From positions 992,001-1,056,000 of the forward strand of contig NZ_SDPT01000001.1 in assembly GCF_004135605.1 (NCBI RefSeq): a stretch of DNA of 64,000 bases, written 5' to 3'. Below, piece by piece: positions 46,485-55,372 of the stretch. This stretch comes from Sphingomonas desiccabilis. GTDB taxonomy: Bacteria > Pseudomonadota > Alphaproteobacteria > Sphingomonadales > Sphingomonadaceae. Numbering within the stretch: the stretch's first letter is position 1; every line of letters starts with the position of its first letter. Position numbers and translations under genes: made by a program. The notes beneath the pieces were generated by a model. The model searched no databases. It saw nothing but the letters and a program-made list of their open reading frames with translations, and was not told the DNA's origin.

Positions 46485-46834
46485 TCAGAGCGTGCAGCGG
46501 CGGGTCACGCCAGGGCGCACCGTGTAGCTGTCGGTGCCGGCGTTGTAGCTGCGGTGGCGCTGCTGGCACGCGCGGACGTGGCGGTACCAGTCGTTCTGGC
46601 GGCCGCGGTCGGCGCGCCCGGGCGCGTACCCCAGCGGTTGTCCCAGTTGCCATAGCTGTTGCCGCGCGTCGTCGTGGTCGTGCGGGTGACCGTCCGCACG
46701 GTCGTGCGGCTCTGCTGGTGCTGGCCCTGCGCATGCGGGGCGGGATCGGTTCGCGCCTGCGCGGAGGCGGCGGGGGCGATCATCGCCAGGACGGCGCCAA
46801 GGGCGCCTGCGAGCAATTTCTGCATGGACTTCAT
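46485..46834 (-). pseudogene. BA14K-like secreted protein broken by a one-base deletion
   Basis: From ATG 46834 the frame encodes a signal peptide (MKSMQKLLAGALGAVLAMIA ... ASAQA) and a Thr/Arg/Asn-rich stretch to GNWDNRWG. It then runs off into Ala/Thr-rich nonsense and stops at 46505. The alternative frame from the same spot reads YAPGRADRGRQNDWYRHVRA and then QQRHRSYNAGTDSYTVRPGV, ending at the TGA at 46485-46487, and fits a BA14K-type C-terminus (RACxxRYRSYD...). One missing base in the C-run at about 46628-46632 (GGGG on the coding strand) explains it. Either a genuine pseudogene or a homopolymer sequencing error. Confidence 0.65.
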
Positions 46835-47001
46835 ACTCTTCGTTCCGCCGATACGCTGGCGGCGCGAGCACAACCCCGGCCCCGCGAATGTTCCCGCGCG
46901 GCGTGCATCGTTCTTCTCCGACGGGAGAACTCGCGTGCACCGGACGGAAACCAAAGCGCGGACGCCACGTTGTTTGGGCGTAACAAAAAAGGGATGGAGC
47001 G

Positions 47002-47082
47002 ATGAAGCGAGGCTGTTTGCTGTGGGTGCTCGGCGTGCCGCTGCCGGTGGTGCTGATCCTCTACTTCCTGTTTTTCCGCTAA
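47002..47082 (+). CDS. 26-residue single-helix membrane peptide
   Basis: The frame ATG 47002 to TAA 47082 encodes a basic start (MKRG), then one hydrophobic helix with central prolines (CLLWVLGVPLPVVLILYFLFF) and a terminal Arg. The preceding AAAAAGGGA/TGGAG gives a plausible ribosome site. Tiny proteins of this shape (MKR, a short turn with GVPLP, a helix) are found across sphingomonads. It is too short for the usual length cut-off. Function unknown. Confidence 0.6.
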   Translation: MKRGCLLWVLGVPLPVVLILYFLFFR

Positions 47083-47128
47083 GCGCCGGCCGCCGCTTGA
47101 CCTCCGGGGCAAGCGACGCCCGCGGCGG

Positions 47129-47398
47129 CTATGGCCGCACGCAGAACTCCACGTCCGTCACATAGATGCTCTCGACGCACTGCTCCGCCGCCCAGGCGAG
47201 CCCCGCGTCCTCGGCCGCTTCCCGCGTTTCGAACGGCGGCAGCCCGATCAGCGCCACCGACTGCACCTCGTCCCCGTCCCCGCAGGCGACCAGCGCCGCG
47301 CCCGACAGCTCAAAGCGCCCGTCCGGAAGCCCGACGATGCTGATGCAGTCGACGTCGCCCGGCGCCACCTCGCCGCTCGGCATTCGGATGATTTCCAT
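47129..47398 (-). CDS. conserved-looking hypothetical protein
   Basis: 89 residues: MEIIRMPSGEVAPGDVDCIS, a strand-rich acidic middle and a C-terminal VESIYVTDVEFCVRP. No signal peptide or membrane helix. The reading frame shows strong third-position GC and fills the gap between opgH (62 bases upstream on the same strand) and the small membrane peptide. No family recognised. Confidence 0.65.
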   Translation of the reverse strand: MEIIRMPSGEVAPGDVDCISIVGLPDGRFELSGAALVACGDGDEVQSVALIGLPPFETREAAEDAGLAWAAEQCVESIYVTDVEFCVRP

Positions 47399-47460
47399 GG
47401 CTCACCTCCTCTTGATGCAGCGGCAACGCGCCAGGCCCGGAAAACGGTGCAGCGGCGCCG

Positions 47461-49278
47461 TCAGACCGGGGAAGGAGAGGGGGCCACGCGCTGCTCGGGG
47501 AGCGGCGCCGCCCGCAACTCTCCATAGCGGGGCTCGAAGATCGCGTGCCGTGCGGCCCAGGCGCCCGCGCGCGCGCTCGCCGTCCACTGAACCGCAAGCG
47601 GGGACAGGAGCAGCCCGATCGTAACCGGCAGCAGCCAGAGCGCCGTCACCGGCATCAGCGGCGAGAGCAGCAGCAGCAGCACTCCCAGCCCCAGGTGCCA
47701 GCGATAGCGCGGCAGGATGTCGCGCATGGCGAGGCCGTCGCGCTGGCGGCTCTGCGGATCCCAGGCGGACCGTTTGCCCGCCGCGATGCCGAGGAGGTCG
47801 ATCGTCTGGGTCAGCGCGATTGCCGGCGCCACCAGCATCGAGAGCGGCACGTCCAGCAGCACCGACCGGCCGATCGTCCGCCACCCGCCCAGCGCCTCTC
47901 GCCGCTCGCGGTCGGCCGTCGCCCAGATCACGCTCAGCAGCTTGGGCCCGAACAGCAGCAGCAGCGTCACCGCCAGCACCACGGCGGAGGTGCTTCGGTT
48001 CATCAGGCTCGGCTCGCCCGCCAGCGCCTGGACGATGCTGGTCAGGATCAGCAGCAGCCAGAGCGGCGAGGCGAGATAGGCAGAAGCGCCCAGCAAAAGT
48101 TGCAGCCGGTTGATCCAGTGGAAGCCGGAGGCGCCGAGCAGCCGCAGGTGCTGGATGTTGCCCTGCGCCCAGCGCCGGTCGCGCACCGCCGCGTCGATCA
48201 GCGTCGGCGGATATTCCTCGAAAGTCGCGTCCGTCAGCACCATGTGCACGCGCCAGCCGCGCCGCCGCAGCAGCGCTGCCTCCACCATGTCGTGGCTCAT
48301 GATGGTACCGCCGAACGGCGGCCCGCCCGGAAGCTCGGGCAGACCGCAGCAGGCGGCGAACGCCTCGATCCGGATCAGGGCATTGTGGCCCCAGAAGGTC
48401 GCCTCGGACCCGGACCACCACACCAGCCCGGCGGTCGAGATCGGGCCGTAGAGGTGGCTCGCGAACTGCATCCAGCGCTGGAACAGCGTGGTCGCGCCGA
48501 TCACCATCGGCACCGTCTGAAGCAGCGCCACCGCCGGCCGCCGGTCGAGTACCTGCGCCATGCCGATGATCGTGTCGCCGCCCATCAGGCTGTCGGCGTC
48601 CAGCATCAGCATATAGTCGTAGGCGCCGCCGAACCGCCGGATCCACTCGGCGACGTTGCCCGGTTTCCGGCCGATGTTCTGCGTCCGCCGGCGATAGTAG
48701 AGCGCGCAGTCGAGCTGCTGCGCCAGCGCCCGCCATGCCGCGACTTCCTCCGCCTCCGCCTCGGGCGCGGAATCGCTCAGGATGAAGAAGTCGAAGTGCT
48801 TGGCCATGCCGCCCTGGGCGATCGCCTCGGCCATGTGGGCGATGCGGGCGTAGACAGCCGCCACGTCCTCGTTGTGGACCGGCATCAGGATGGCGGTGCG
48901 CCCCTTCAGCGGCGACGACCAGCGCGGCGTCGGCATGAAACCGGGGCGCAGGCCGGTGATCAGCAGCAGGAAGCCGATCGACGCATTGACGAAGCCGAAC
49001 GAGATCAGCGCGAACAGGGGAAAGAAGATGCCCAGCAGCACTGCGTCGGTGATGCTCCAGCCATCCGCGACCAGCGACTCCTTGAGCGCCGTCGATGCGG
49101 CGGTCGCCAGCATCGCGGTGAGCAGCACCAGCAGCACGCGCCGCGCGAGCACGTCGCCGCCGTCTTCGCTGGGCCCGGACCAGGGCTCGGGAATGCGACG
49201 CGGCGGCGGCGGCCCGTCGAACTGCTGGACCGGCATGTCGATGGGGGCCTCTGCCGGGAGGCGAGCAGGCTGCTTCAC
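47461..49278 (-). CDS. opgH: glucan biosynthesis glucosyltransferase OpgH (MdoH)
   Basis: 605 residues from GTG 49278, overlapping the opgG stop (GTGA). Two N-terminal membrane helices (about 45-115) are followed by a GT2 domain: ILMPVHNEDVAAVYA (about 130), MLMLDADSLMGGD (DAD near 220) and RDRRWAQGN, the Q/RxxRW type motif (about 360). Several C-terminal helices follow, for export of the chain. It polymerises glucose from UDP-glucose into the linear backbone of osmoregulated periplasmic glucans. E. coli MdoH is about 850 residues, so this is a shorter form. The longer open frame upstream is antisense to opgG. Confidence 0.93.
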   Translation of the reverse strand: MKQPARLPAEAPIDMPVQQFDGPPPPRRIPEPWSGPSEDGGDVLARRVLLVLLTAMLATAASTALKESLVADGWSITDAVLLGIFFPLFALISFGFVNASIGFLLLITGLRPGFMPTPRWSSPLKGRTAILMPVHNEDVAAVYARIAHMAEAIAQGGMAKHFDFFILSDSAPEAEAEEVAAWRALAQQLDCALYYRRRTQNIGRKPGNVAEWIRRFGGAYDYMLMLDADSLMGGDTIIGMAQVLDRRPAVALLQTVPMVIGATTLFQRWMQFASHLYGPISTAGLVWWSGSEATFWGHNALIRIEAFAACCGLPELPGGPPFGGTIMSHDMVEAALLRRRGWRVHMVLTDATFEEYPPTLIDAAVRDRRWAQGNIQHLRLLGASGFHWINRLQLLLGASAYLASPLWLLLILTSIVQALAGEPSLMNRSTSAVVLAVTLLLLFGPKLLSVIWATADRERREALGGWRTIGRSVLLDVPLSMLVAPAIALTQTIDLLGIAAGKRSAWDPQSRQRDGLAMRDILPRYRWHLGLGVLLLLLSPLMPVTALWLLPVTIGLLLSPLAVQWTASARAGAWAARHAIFEPRYGELRAAPLPEQRVAPSPSPV

Positions 49279-50777
49279 CCGTTGAACACCGGAAACAGCA
49301 GCGTCTCGCTCAGCGCACGGTCGCCCCGCTTCAGGAACAGCCGCACGTCCGCCGGGCCGTTCGCTTCGGGCGCGATGTCGGCAGTGATGCGCCAGCGGTT
49401 CTTCTGTCCCACCACCGGATAGGCGGCGCTGGCGATCAGCTTGCCGCGCGCGACGTCGATCGCCGCCGAGACCCCGCTCGACCGGTCGAGACCGGCAAGA
49501 CCGGCGCCCTCGAAGTCGACGACCAGCTTGCGCGCGCCCTTGGTCGGCGCGTCTCCGGGGCGGCCGGCGACGCCGGTCCAGCTGTCGACCACATGCGCGG
49601 TCGCCTGGGCCAGCGTCGGATCGTCCGATCCCCAGCGCAGGCCATAGTCGAACTGCAGCCGCTGCCCGGCCTTGGGCGCCTCTGCCGGCACCCAGAAGGA
49701 GACGATGTTGTCGACCGTCTCGGCGGCGGTCGGAAAGGCGAACAGCACCACGTTGCCGCGGCCCCACTGGCCGCGAGGCTCGACCCACAGGCTGGGGCGG
49801 CGGTCGTAGAAGGCGCCATCGTCCTGGTAATGGTCGAAGGTGCGGTCGCGCTGGAGCAGGCCGAAGCCGCGCGGGTTTTCGTCGGCGAAGCTGTCGAGCG
49901 TCTCGTGCGGCGGATTGACGAGCGGGCGCCAGATGCGCTCGCCGCGTCCGGTCAGCAGTGCGAGGCCGTCGGAGTCGTGGATCTCCGGGCGCCAGTCGAC
50001 GGCCGCGCCGCGGTTGCCCTCGCCATACCAGAACATGCTGGTGGCGGGCGCGATGCCCAGCCGCTCGACGTCGCGGCGCAGGTGCAGCACCGCCGACACG
50101 TCCTGCTGCACGCCGTTCTGGTGGCGGCTGGCGATGCGATACGCCCCCGTCACGCTGGCGCCGTCCATCAGCGCATAGACGGTGTAGGCGTCCCCACCGG
50201 TACGCTCGATCCAGAACTCGGTGAAGTCCGGAAACTCTTCGCGTCCGGAGATGCCGGTGTTGATCGCGATCCCGCGCGCCGACAGGCCATATTGGTCCTG
50301 CGACCCAGCCGTGCGGAAATAGGACGCGCCCTGGAACGCCATCCAGTCGCTTTCTTTGCCGGGCTCCATCGCCCGGAAACCGGCGATGCCGAGCGGCGGC
50401 GCGTGGCCGGACACCGCCTGGAACAGGTCGCGCGAGAAGGGGACCGCGCGCGCCTGGCCGTTCTCGACGATGTGGATCTTGACCGGCGTGGGCGCATAGC
50501 GGCCGAGCGGAAACAGGCGGATGCCGCCCGCCAGCGTCTCTTCAGGCCGATACCGGATCGAGCCTACCGCATCATAGTCGATCGCCGCTGCCGCTGCGAC
50601 GCGCTCAGGCGCGCGATAGGGCTGGCGGGCAAGGGTGGCGGCCCGCTCCTGCAATGCTTCCCAGGAAAATGGCTGGGCCGGGCTCTGCGTCCTGCGCGCC
50701 ATTGCTGCAAAGGGACCGCCGAAAAGCGCTGCCAGGCCGGCAGTGGCGACGATCTCACGTCGGGTCGGGTATCGCAT
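49275..50777 (-). CDS. opgG: glucan biosynthesis protein, OpgG/OpgD family, twin-arginine signal
   Basis: 500 residues from ATG 50777. The start MRYPTRREIVATAGLAALFG carries a twin-arginine (TRREIVA) signal followed by a hydrophobic core, so it probably reaches the periplasm folded. The mature protein has MdoG marks: FSWEALQERAATLARQPY, RYRPEETLAGG, FPLGRY and the closing LFPVFNG. Members act on the growing glucan backbone made by OpgH. E. coli OpgG is Sec-exported while OpgD uses Tat, so this could equally be named OpgD. It is the first gene of the opgG-opgH operon; the 142-base gap upstream has no gene. Confidence 0.9.
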   Translation of the reverse strand: MRYPTRREIVATAGLAALFGGPFAAMARRTQSPAQPFSWEALQERAATLARQPYRAPERVAAAAAIDYDAVGSIRYRPEETLAGGIRLFPLGRYAPTPVKIHIVENGQARAVPFSRDLFQAVSGHAPPLGIAGFRAMEPGKESDWMAFQGASYFRTAGSQDQYGLSARGIAINTGISGREEFPDFTEFWIERTGGDAYTVYALMDGASVTGAYRIASRHQNGVQQDVSAVLHLRRDVERLGIAPATSMFWYGEGNRGAAVDWRPEIHDSDGLALLTGRGERIWRPLVNPPHETLDSFADENPRGFGLLQRDRTFDHYQDDGAFYDRRPSLWVEPRGQWGRGNVVLFAFPTAAETVDNIVSFWVPAEAPKAGQRLQFDYGLRWGSDDPTLAQATAHVVDSWTGVAGRPGDAPTKGARKLVVDFEGAGLAGLDRSSGVSAAIDVARGKLIASAAYPVVGQKNRWRITADIAPEANGPADVRLFLKRGDRALSETLLFPVFNG

Positions 50778-50919
50778 GCGGGCTCCAAGCCGTGATCGGG
50801 CAATTGTTGCAGCGCAACAGATGCCTGAACGCAAGGGCACGCCGATCGGTTCAAAGCGCCAACGCGGCCGGCCGTGCAGGGAAGCGGAGCGACAGCGCCG
50901 ACGCCGTCCCAGGCGCCGC

Positions 50920-53205
50920 TCAGCCGACCGTCACGAAGCTGTCGAGCACGCGCTTGCGCCCGCCGGTCTCGAAGTCGATCTCCAGCTTGTTTCCCTCGAT
51001 CGCGGCGATGGTGCCATAGCCGAACTTCTGGTGGAATACGCGTAGGCCCAGGCTCACGTCGCTGCGGCCCTTGTTGCCTAGGCTCACCGCACTCGCGCGG
51101 CTCTCGATCACGCGCGGGGCGTCGCGGGTGAAGGTGGATCCGCTGCTCGCCGCCCGCTGCCAGCCCGGCCCGCGCCCGGTGCCGCGGTTCACGTCGGCAA
51201 AGGGATCGGCCCGCTCGGACCAGTTCGCGCGCCACAGGCTCTCGCCGCCCGCCATGGTGGTCTCGGCGTCGATATGCTCGGCCGGCAATTCGCCGACGAA
51301 GCGGCTGGGGAGCGAGGAGGTCCACTGGCCATAGATGCGGCGGTTGGCCGCGTGCAGGATCACCGCCAGCCGGCGGGCGCGGGTGATCGCCACATAGGCG
51401 AGGCGGCGTTCCTCCTCCAGGCTCGCGAGCCCGCCTTCGTCCAGCGAGCGTTGCGAGGGGAACAGCCCTTCCTCCCACCCGGCCAGGAACACCGTGTCGA
51501 ACTCTAGCCCCTTGGCGGCGTGGATCGTCATGATGGTGACCTGCGGCTCCTGCGCGGACCCTTCATTGTCCATCACCAGGCTGACATGCTCCAGGAACGC
51601 GCCCAGGCTGTCGTACTCCTCCATCGCGCGGACGAGTTCGTTGAGGTTCTCCAGCCGCCCGGCGGCCTCGGCCGACTTCTCCGCCTGCCACATCGCCGTA
51701 TAGCCGCTCTCGTCGAGCAGCTGGCGTGCGAGTTCGGGGTGGGGCAGGTCGCGCGCCATGTCGCGCCAGCGGGCAATGTCGCCGACCAGCCGGCCGAGCG
51801 ACTTGCGCGCCGCGCCGGTCAGTTCGTCGGTATCGAGGATGCGCGCCGCCGCCGTCATTAACGGGCTGCCGGTCGCACGCGCATAGCGGTGGACGGTCGA
51901 CACCGCCTTGTCGCCCAGCCCGCGCTTCGGCACGTTGACGATGCGCTCGAACGCCAGGTCGTCGGCCGGCTGGTTGACCACGCGGAGGTAGGCGATCGCA
52001 TCGCGGATCTCCATGCGCTCGTAGAAGCGCTGGCCACCGACGATGCGGTAGGGAAGGCCGATCGCGATGAAGCGGTCCTCGAACTCGCGGGTCTGGTGCT
52101 GGGCGCGCACCAGGATCGCCATCTCGTCATAGGATTTGCCCGAGCGGCGGCACGCCTCCATCTCCTCGCCGACGCGACGCGCTTCCTCCGGGCCGTCCCA
52201 GACGCCGATCACGCGCACCTTCTCGCCCGCGTCGAGCTCGGTCCACAGCTGCTTGCCCAGCCGCCCGCTGTTGTTGGCGATGACGCCGCCGGCCGCGCCC
52301 AGGATGTGCGGCGTGGAGCGATAATTCTGCTCCAGCCGGATCACCTTGGCGCCGGGGAAGTCGCGTTCGAAGCGCAGGATGTTCTCCACCTGCGCGCCGC
52401 GCCACGAATAGATCGACTGGTCGTCGTCGCCGACGCAGCAGATGTTTTTGCGCTCCTGCGCCAGCAGCCGCAGCCACAGATACTGGACCGAGTTGGTGTC
52501 CTGATACTCGTCCACCATGATGTAGCGGAAGCGCTGCTGATACTGCTCCAGCACGTCGCGATGGGTGCGCAGGATGGTCAGCACGTGCAGCAGCAGGTCG
52601 CCGAAGTCGCAGGCGTTCACCGCTTTGAGCCGGTCCTGATACTGCTGGTACAGCTCGCCGCCGCGTCCGTTGGCGAAGCGCTCGCTCTCGCCCGCATCGA
52701 CGTCGGCGGGCGTCATCCCCTTGTTCTTCCAGCTGTCGATCACGCCGGCGAGCTGGCGAGCCGGGAAGCGCTTCTCGTCCAGGTTCGCCGCCACGATCAG
52801 CTGCTTCATCAGCCGCAATTGGTCGTCGGTGTCGAGGATGGTGAAGTTCGACTGCAGCCCCACCAGCTCGGCATGGCGGCGCAGCATCTTCGCGCCGATC
52901 GCGTGGAAGGTGCCGAGCCACGGCATGCCCTCGACCGCGTCGCCGACCAGCCGCCCGACGCGCTCGCGCATCTCGCGCGCGGCCTTGTTGGTGAAGGTGA
53001 CCGACAGGATCTCCGACGGCCACGCCTTGCGCGTGTAGAGCAGGTGCGCCAGCCGCGCCGTCAGCGCCGCGGTCTTGCCCGTGCCCGCACCCGCCAGAAC
53101 CAGCACCGGCCCCTCGCTCGTCAGCACCGCCTCGCGCTGCGGTTCGTTGAGGCCACGCAGGTACGGCGGGTCCTGGGGCGAGGGGGTCGTCTGCGGCACG
53201 GTCAT
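50920..53205 (-). CDS. uvrD: UvrD/PcrA superfamily 1 DNA helicase
   Basis: 761 residues from ATG 53205 (MTVPQTTPSPQDPP). SF1A motifs are in order: Walker A LAGAGTGKT (37-45), motif II VDEYQDTN, QNYRSTPHIL (IV), GLEFDTVFLAGWEEGLFP (V) and AYVAITRAR (VI). The C-terminal ~110 residues contain VFHQKFGYGTIAAIEGN, a Tudor-like PcrA tail that binds RNA polymerase in some bacteria. It unwinds DNA 3' to 5' in excision and mismatch repair and clears RecA. Length is normal (about 720-760). Confidence 0.96.
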   Translation of the reverse strand: MTVPQTTPSPQDPPYLRGLNEPQREAVLTSEGPVLVLAGAGTGKTAALTARLAHLLYTRKAWPSEILSVTFTNKAAREMRERVGRLVGDAVEGMPWLGTFHAIGAKMLRRHAELVGLQSNFTILDTDDQLRLMKQLIVAANLDEKRFPARQLAGVIDSWKNKGMTPADVDAGESERFANGRGGELYQQYQDRLKAVNACDFGDLLLHVLTILRTHRDVLEQYQQRFRYIMVDEYQDTNSVQYLWLRLLAQERKNICCVGDDDQSIYSWRGAQVENILRFERDFPGAKVIRLEQNYRSTPHILGAAGGVIANNSGRLGKQLWTELDAGEKVRVIGVWDGPEEARRVGEEMEACRRSGKSYDEMAILVRAQHQTREFEDRFIAIGLPYRIVGGQRFYERMEIRDAIAYLRVVNQPADDLAFERIVNVPKRGLGDKAVSTVHRYARATGSPLMTAAARILDTDELTGAARKSLGRLVGDIARWRDMARDLPHPELARQLLDESGYTAMWQAEKSAEAAGRLENLNELVRAMEEYDSLGAFLEHVSLVMDNEGSAQEPQVTIMTIHAAKGLEFDTVFLAGWEEGLFPSQRSLDEGGLASLEEERRLAYVAITRARRLAVILHAANRRIYGQWTSSLPSRFVGELPAEHIDAETTMAGGESLWRANWSERADPFADVNRGTGRGPGWQRAASSGSTFTRDAPRVIESRASAVSLGNKGRSDVSLGLRVFHQKFGYGTIAAIEGNKLEIDFETGGRKRVLDSFVTVG

Positions 53206-53541
53206 GCGCGAACAGCTAGGGAACGAAGCCCGCCGGGGCAAGGCTTGAGCGGTGCCGTAGACCATGCGTCTCCGGCCGCTTTGAAATGGTGCAAGAGACG
53301 CCGTGGCAGCTGCCATATCCCTGCGCAGGCAGGGATTCAGGGCCAAGCAGAACAACGAAACGTGGTCCTCGAAACCCCGGGCTCCTGCCTCCGCAGGAGC
53401 ACGACAGGGGAAGATGCCGGATTCCTCTCCCCTCGTTGACGGTGTTTAAGGCGCAAGGATACTGCTCCGGCGCCGGCTTCGTCGGCAACAAAGATGCGCG
53501 GGTAGGTTGACCTCTCTCAACCGCCCCGCCAACCAGCGCGC
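53206..53541. other. gene-free gap between uvrD and the MHS transporter
   Basis: This 336-base gap lies between divergent genes, so it should hold both promoters. It contains one inverted pair of the palindromic repeats (53317-53405). Otherwise I see no coding region or RNA structure; the stretch 53440-53541 before the MFS gene has no clear -35/-10 that I would name. Confidence 0.75.
53317..53405. repeat. inverted pair of palindromic intergenic repeats
   Basis: ATCCCTGC-GCAG-GCAGGGAT followed by TCAGGGCC faces the mirrored CCGGGCTCCTGCCTCCGCAG-GAGCACG about 40 bases on. It is the most diverged copy of the family seen at 4.5, 22.9 and 36.5 kb. Confidence 0.75.
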
Positions 53542-54855
53542 ATGACCGCTCGATCCTCCGCCGCCGTTCCGATCCCGGCCGCCGTTCTGCCCGCAGCCGG
53601 TGGCCCCTCCAGCCGCCGCATTCTGCTCGCGAGCCTCGTCGGCACCTCGGTCGAGTTCTACGACTTCTACATCTATGCGACCGCGGCGGCGCTGGTCTTC
53701 CCGACGCTGTTCTTCCCGGCCGAATCCGAGTCGGCCCGGCTGATGCTGAGCTACGCCAGCCTCGGCCTCGCGTTCCTCGCCCGCCCGCTCGGCGCGGCGC
53801 TGTTCGGCCACTTCGGCGACCGCATGGGCCGCAAGTCGACGCTGGTCGCCTCGCTGATGCTGATGGGCGGCTCGACCCTCGCGATCGCCTTCCTGCCCAC
53901 CTACGGCCAGGTCGGTCTGCTCGCGCCATTCCTGTTGTGCGTGCTGCGGTTTGCCCAGGGGCTGGGGCTCGGCGGCGAGTGGGGCGGGGCGGCGCTGCTG
54001 GCGGTGGAGAATGCGCCCAAGGGCTGGGCCGGCCGCTTCGGATCGGTGCCTCAGCTGGGCGCACCGGTCGGTTTCCTCGCGGCCAACGGCCTGTTCCTGC
54101 TGCTCGGCCTCGGCCTGGACGAAGCCGCGTTCCGCAGCTGGGGCTGGCGGCTGCCGTTCCTCGCCAGCGCGCTGCTGGTGGGGCTCGGCCTGTGGGTGCG
54201 CCTGAAGCTCACCGAGACCGCCGAGTTCCGTGCCGCCCTGGAACACGAGGCACCCGCCTCCGTGCCGATCGCCGAACTCTTCCGCAGTCACCTGCGCGGG
54301 ACGCTCGCCGGCACCTTCGGGGCGGTCGCCTGCTTCGCGCTCTACTATATCGCCACCGCGTTCGCGCTCGGCCACGGCACCACCCGCCTTGGCTTCCCGC
54401 GCGAGACTTTCCTCTCGATGCAGCTGTTCGCGATCCTGTTCATGGCCGCCGGCATCGCGCTTGCCGGCTGGTGGGCGGATCGCAGCAGCACCGGCCGGGT
54501 GCTGGCGTTCGGCTGCGGCGGGGTGGTGATCGCCGGCCTGCTGATGCAGCCGCTGATGGGCGGTGGCACGATCGCGGCCGTCACCGCGTGGCTCGCGATC
54601 GCGCTGTTCGCAATGGGCTTCGTCTACGGCCCGCTCGGCGCCTGGCTGCCGGGCCTGTTCCCGCCGCGGGTGCGCTACACCGGCGCGTCGATGGCGTTCA
54701 ACGTGGGCGGCGTGATCGGCGGCGCGGTGACGCCGATGGCGGCCGAGGCATTCGCCCAGGCGGGCGGGCTCACCCCGGTTGGGCTCTACCTCGCCATGGC
54801 CGGGCTGTTCAGTCTTGGGGGTCTGTGGCTGGTTCCGCGCGGCGCAGCAAAGTGA
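53542..54855 (+). CDS. MFS transporter, metabolite:H+ symporter (MHS) family
   Basis: 437 residues, twelve helices. Helix 1 has the MHS signature TSVEFYDFYIYATAAALVFP (about 36-55); the loop 2-3 motif is FGHFGDRMGRK, and GEWGGAALLAVENAP with PQLGAP follows in helix 5. The family includes ProP, ShiA and alpha-ketoglutarate symporters. Substrate unknown. Its last 47 bases overlap the 3' end of rsmD on the opposite strand (54809-54855). Confidence 0.92.
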   Translation: MTARSSAAVPIPAAVLPAAGGPSSRRILLASLVGTSVEFYDFYIYATAAALVFPTLFFPAESESARLMLSYASLGLAFLARPLGAALFGHFGDRMGRKSTLVASLMLMGGSTLAIAFLPTYGQVGLLAPFLLCVLRFAQGLGLGGEWGGAALLAVENAPKGWAGRFGSVPQLGAPVGFLAANGLFLLLGLGLDEAAFRSWGWRLPFLASALLVGLGLWVRLKLTETAEFRAALEHEAPASVPIAELFRSHLRGTLAGTFGAVACFALYYIATAFALGHGTTRLGFPRETFLSMQLFAILFMAAGIALAGWWADRSSTGRVLAFGCGGVVIAGLLMQPLMGGGTIAAVTAWLAIALFAMGFVYGPLGAWLPGLFPPRVRYTGASMAFNVGGVIGGAVTPMAAEAFAQAGGLTPVGLYLAMAGLFSLGGLWLVPRGAAK

Positions 54856-55372
54856 GCTTGCCCTTGCCGTAGACGCGCTCGGCATCGATCACAAAGCCGG
54901 CGGCATCGGCATCCTCGGTGCGCCCGGTCTCGACGCTCACCCAGGTCGCAGGTCCGATCCAGCCGAGCCGCGCGAGCTTGTCGGCCGCCACCCAGCCGGC
55001 CCCGCTCGCATAGGGCGGGTCCATCATCACCAGGTCGAGCGGCGTCGCGGTCGGCCCCAGCGCCAGCACCGACTGGGCCCGCACCTGCGCGCCCCGGGCG
55101 CCGAGCTTCTCGACATTGGCGCGCAGCGCGTCGAGCGCGTGCCGGTCCTGTTCCACGAACAGGCACGACGCCGCGCCGCGCGACAACGCCTCGAGCCCGA
55201 GCGCGCCCGAGCCCGCGAACAGGTCCGCGACCGCCAGCCCCTCGAAGCTGCCGACCCGGCTCGCCAGCATGGAAAACAGCGCCTCGCGCGTGCGGTCCGC
55301 GGTCGGGCGGGTCGCCTCACCCTTGGGCGCGGCGATCGGGCGCCCGCGCCATTGCCCGGAAATGATCCGCAT
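54809..55372 (-). CDS. rsmD: 16S rRNA m2G966 methyltransferase RsmD
   Basis: 187 residues. Start MRIISGQWRGRPI and RPTADRTREALFSML, then SAM motif I VADLFAGSGALGLEALSRG (about 47-66), and MMDPPYASG, the N6/N2-type catalytic DPPY motif. It methylates G966 of 16S rRNA in the assembling 30S subunit. The ATG overlaps the pseudouridine synthase stop by one base (TGATG), a common rsuA/rluB-rsmD pairing; the tail overlaps the convergent transporter gene. Confidence 0.95.
   Translation of the reverse strand: MRIISGQWRGRPIAAPKGEATRPTADRTREALFSMLASRVGSFEGLAVADLFAGSGALGLEALSRGAASCLFVEQDRHALDALRANVEKLGARGAQVRAQSVLALGPTATPLDLVMMDPPYASGAGWVAADKLARLGWIGPATWVSVETGRTEDADAAGFVIDAERVYGKGKLTLLRRAEPATDPQD

Noticed and set aside
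50778..50919. Small gene between opgG and uvrD
   Set aside because: The short open frames here continue into the antisense of opgG or uvrD, without start sites of their own or protein-like composition.
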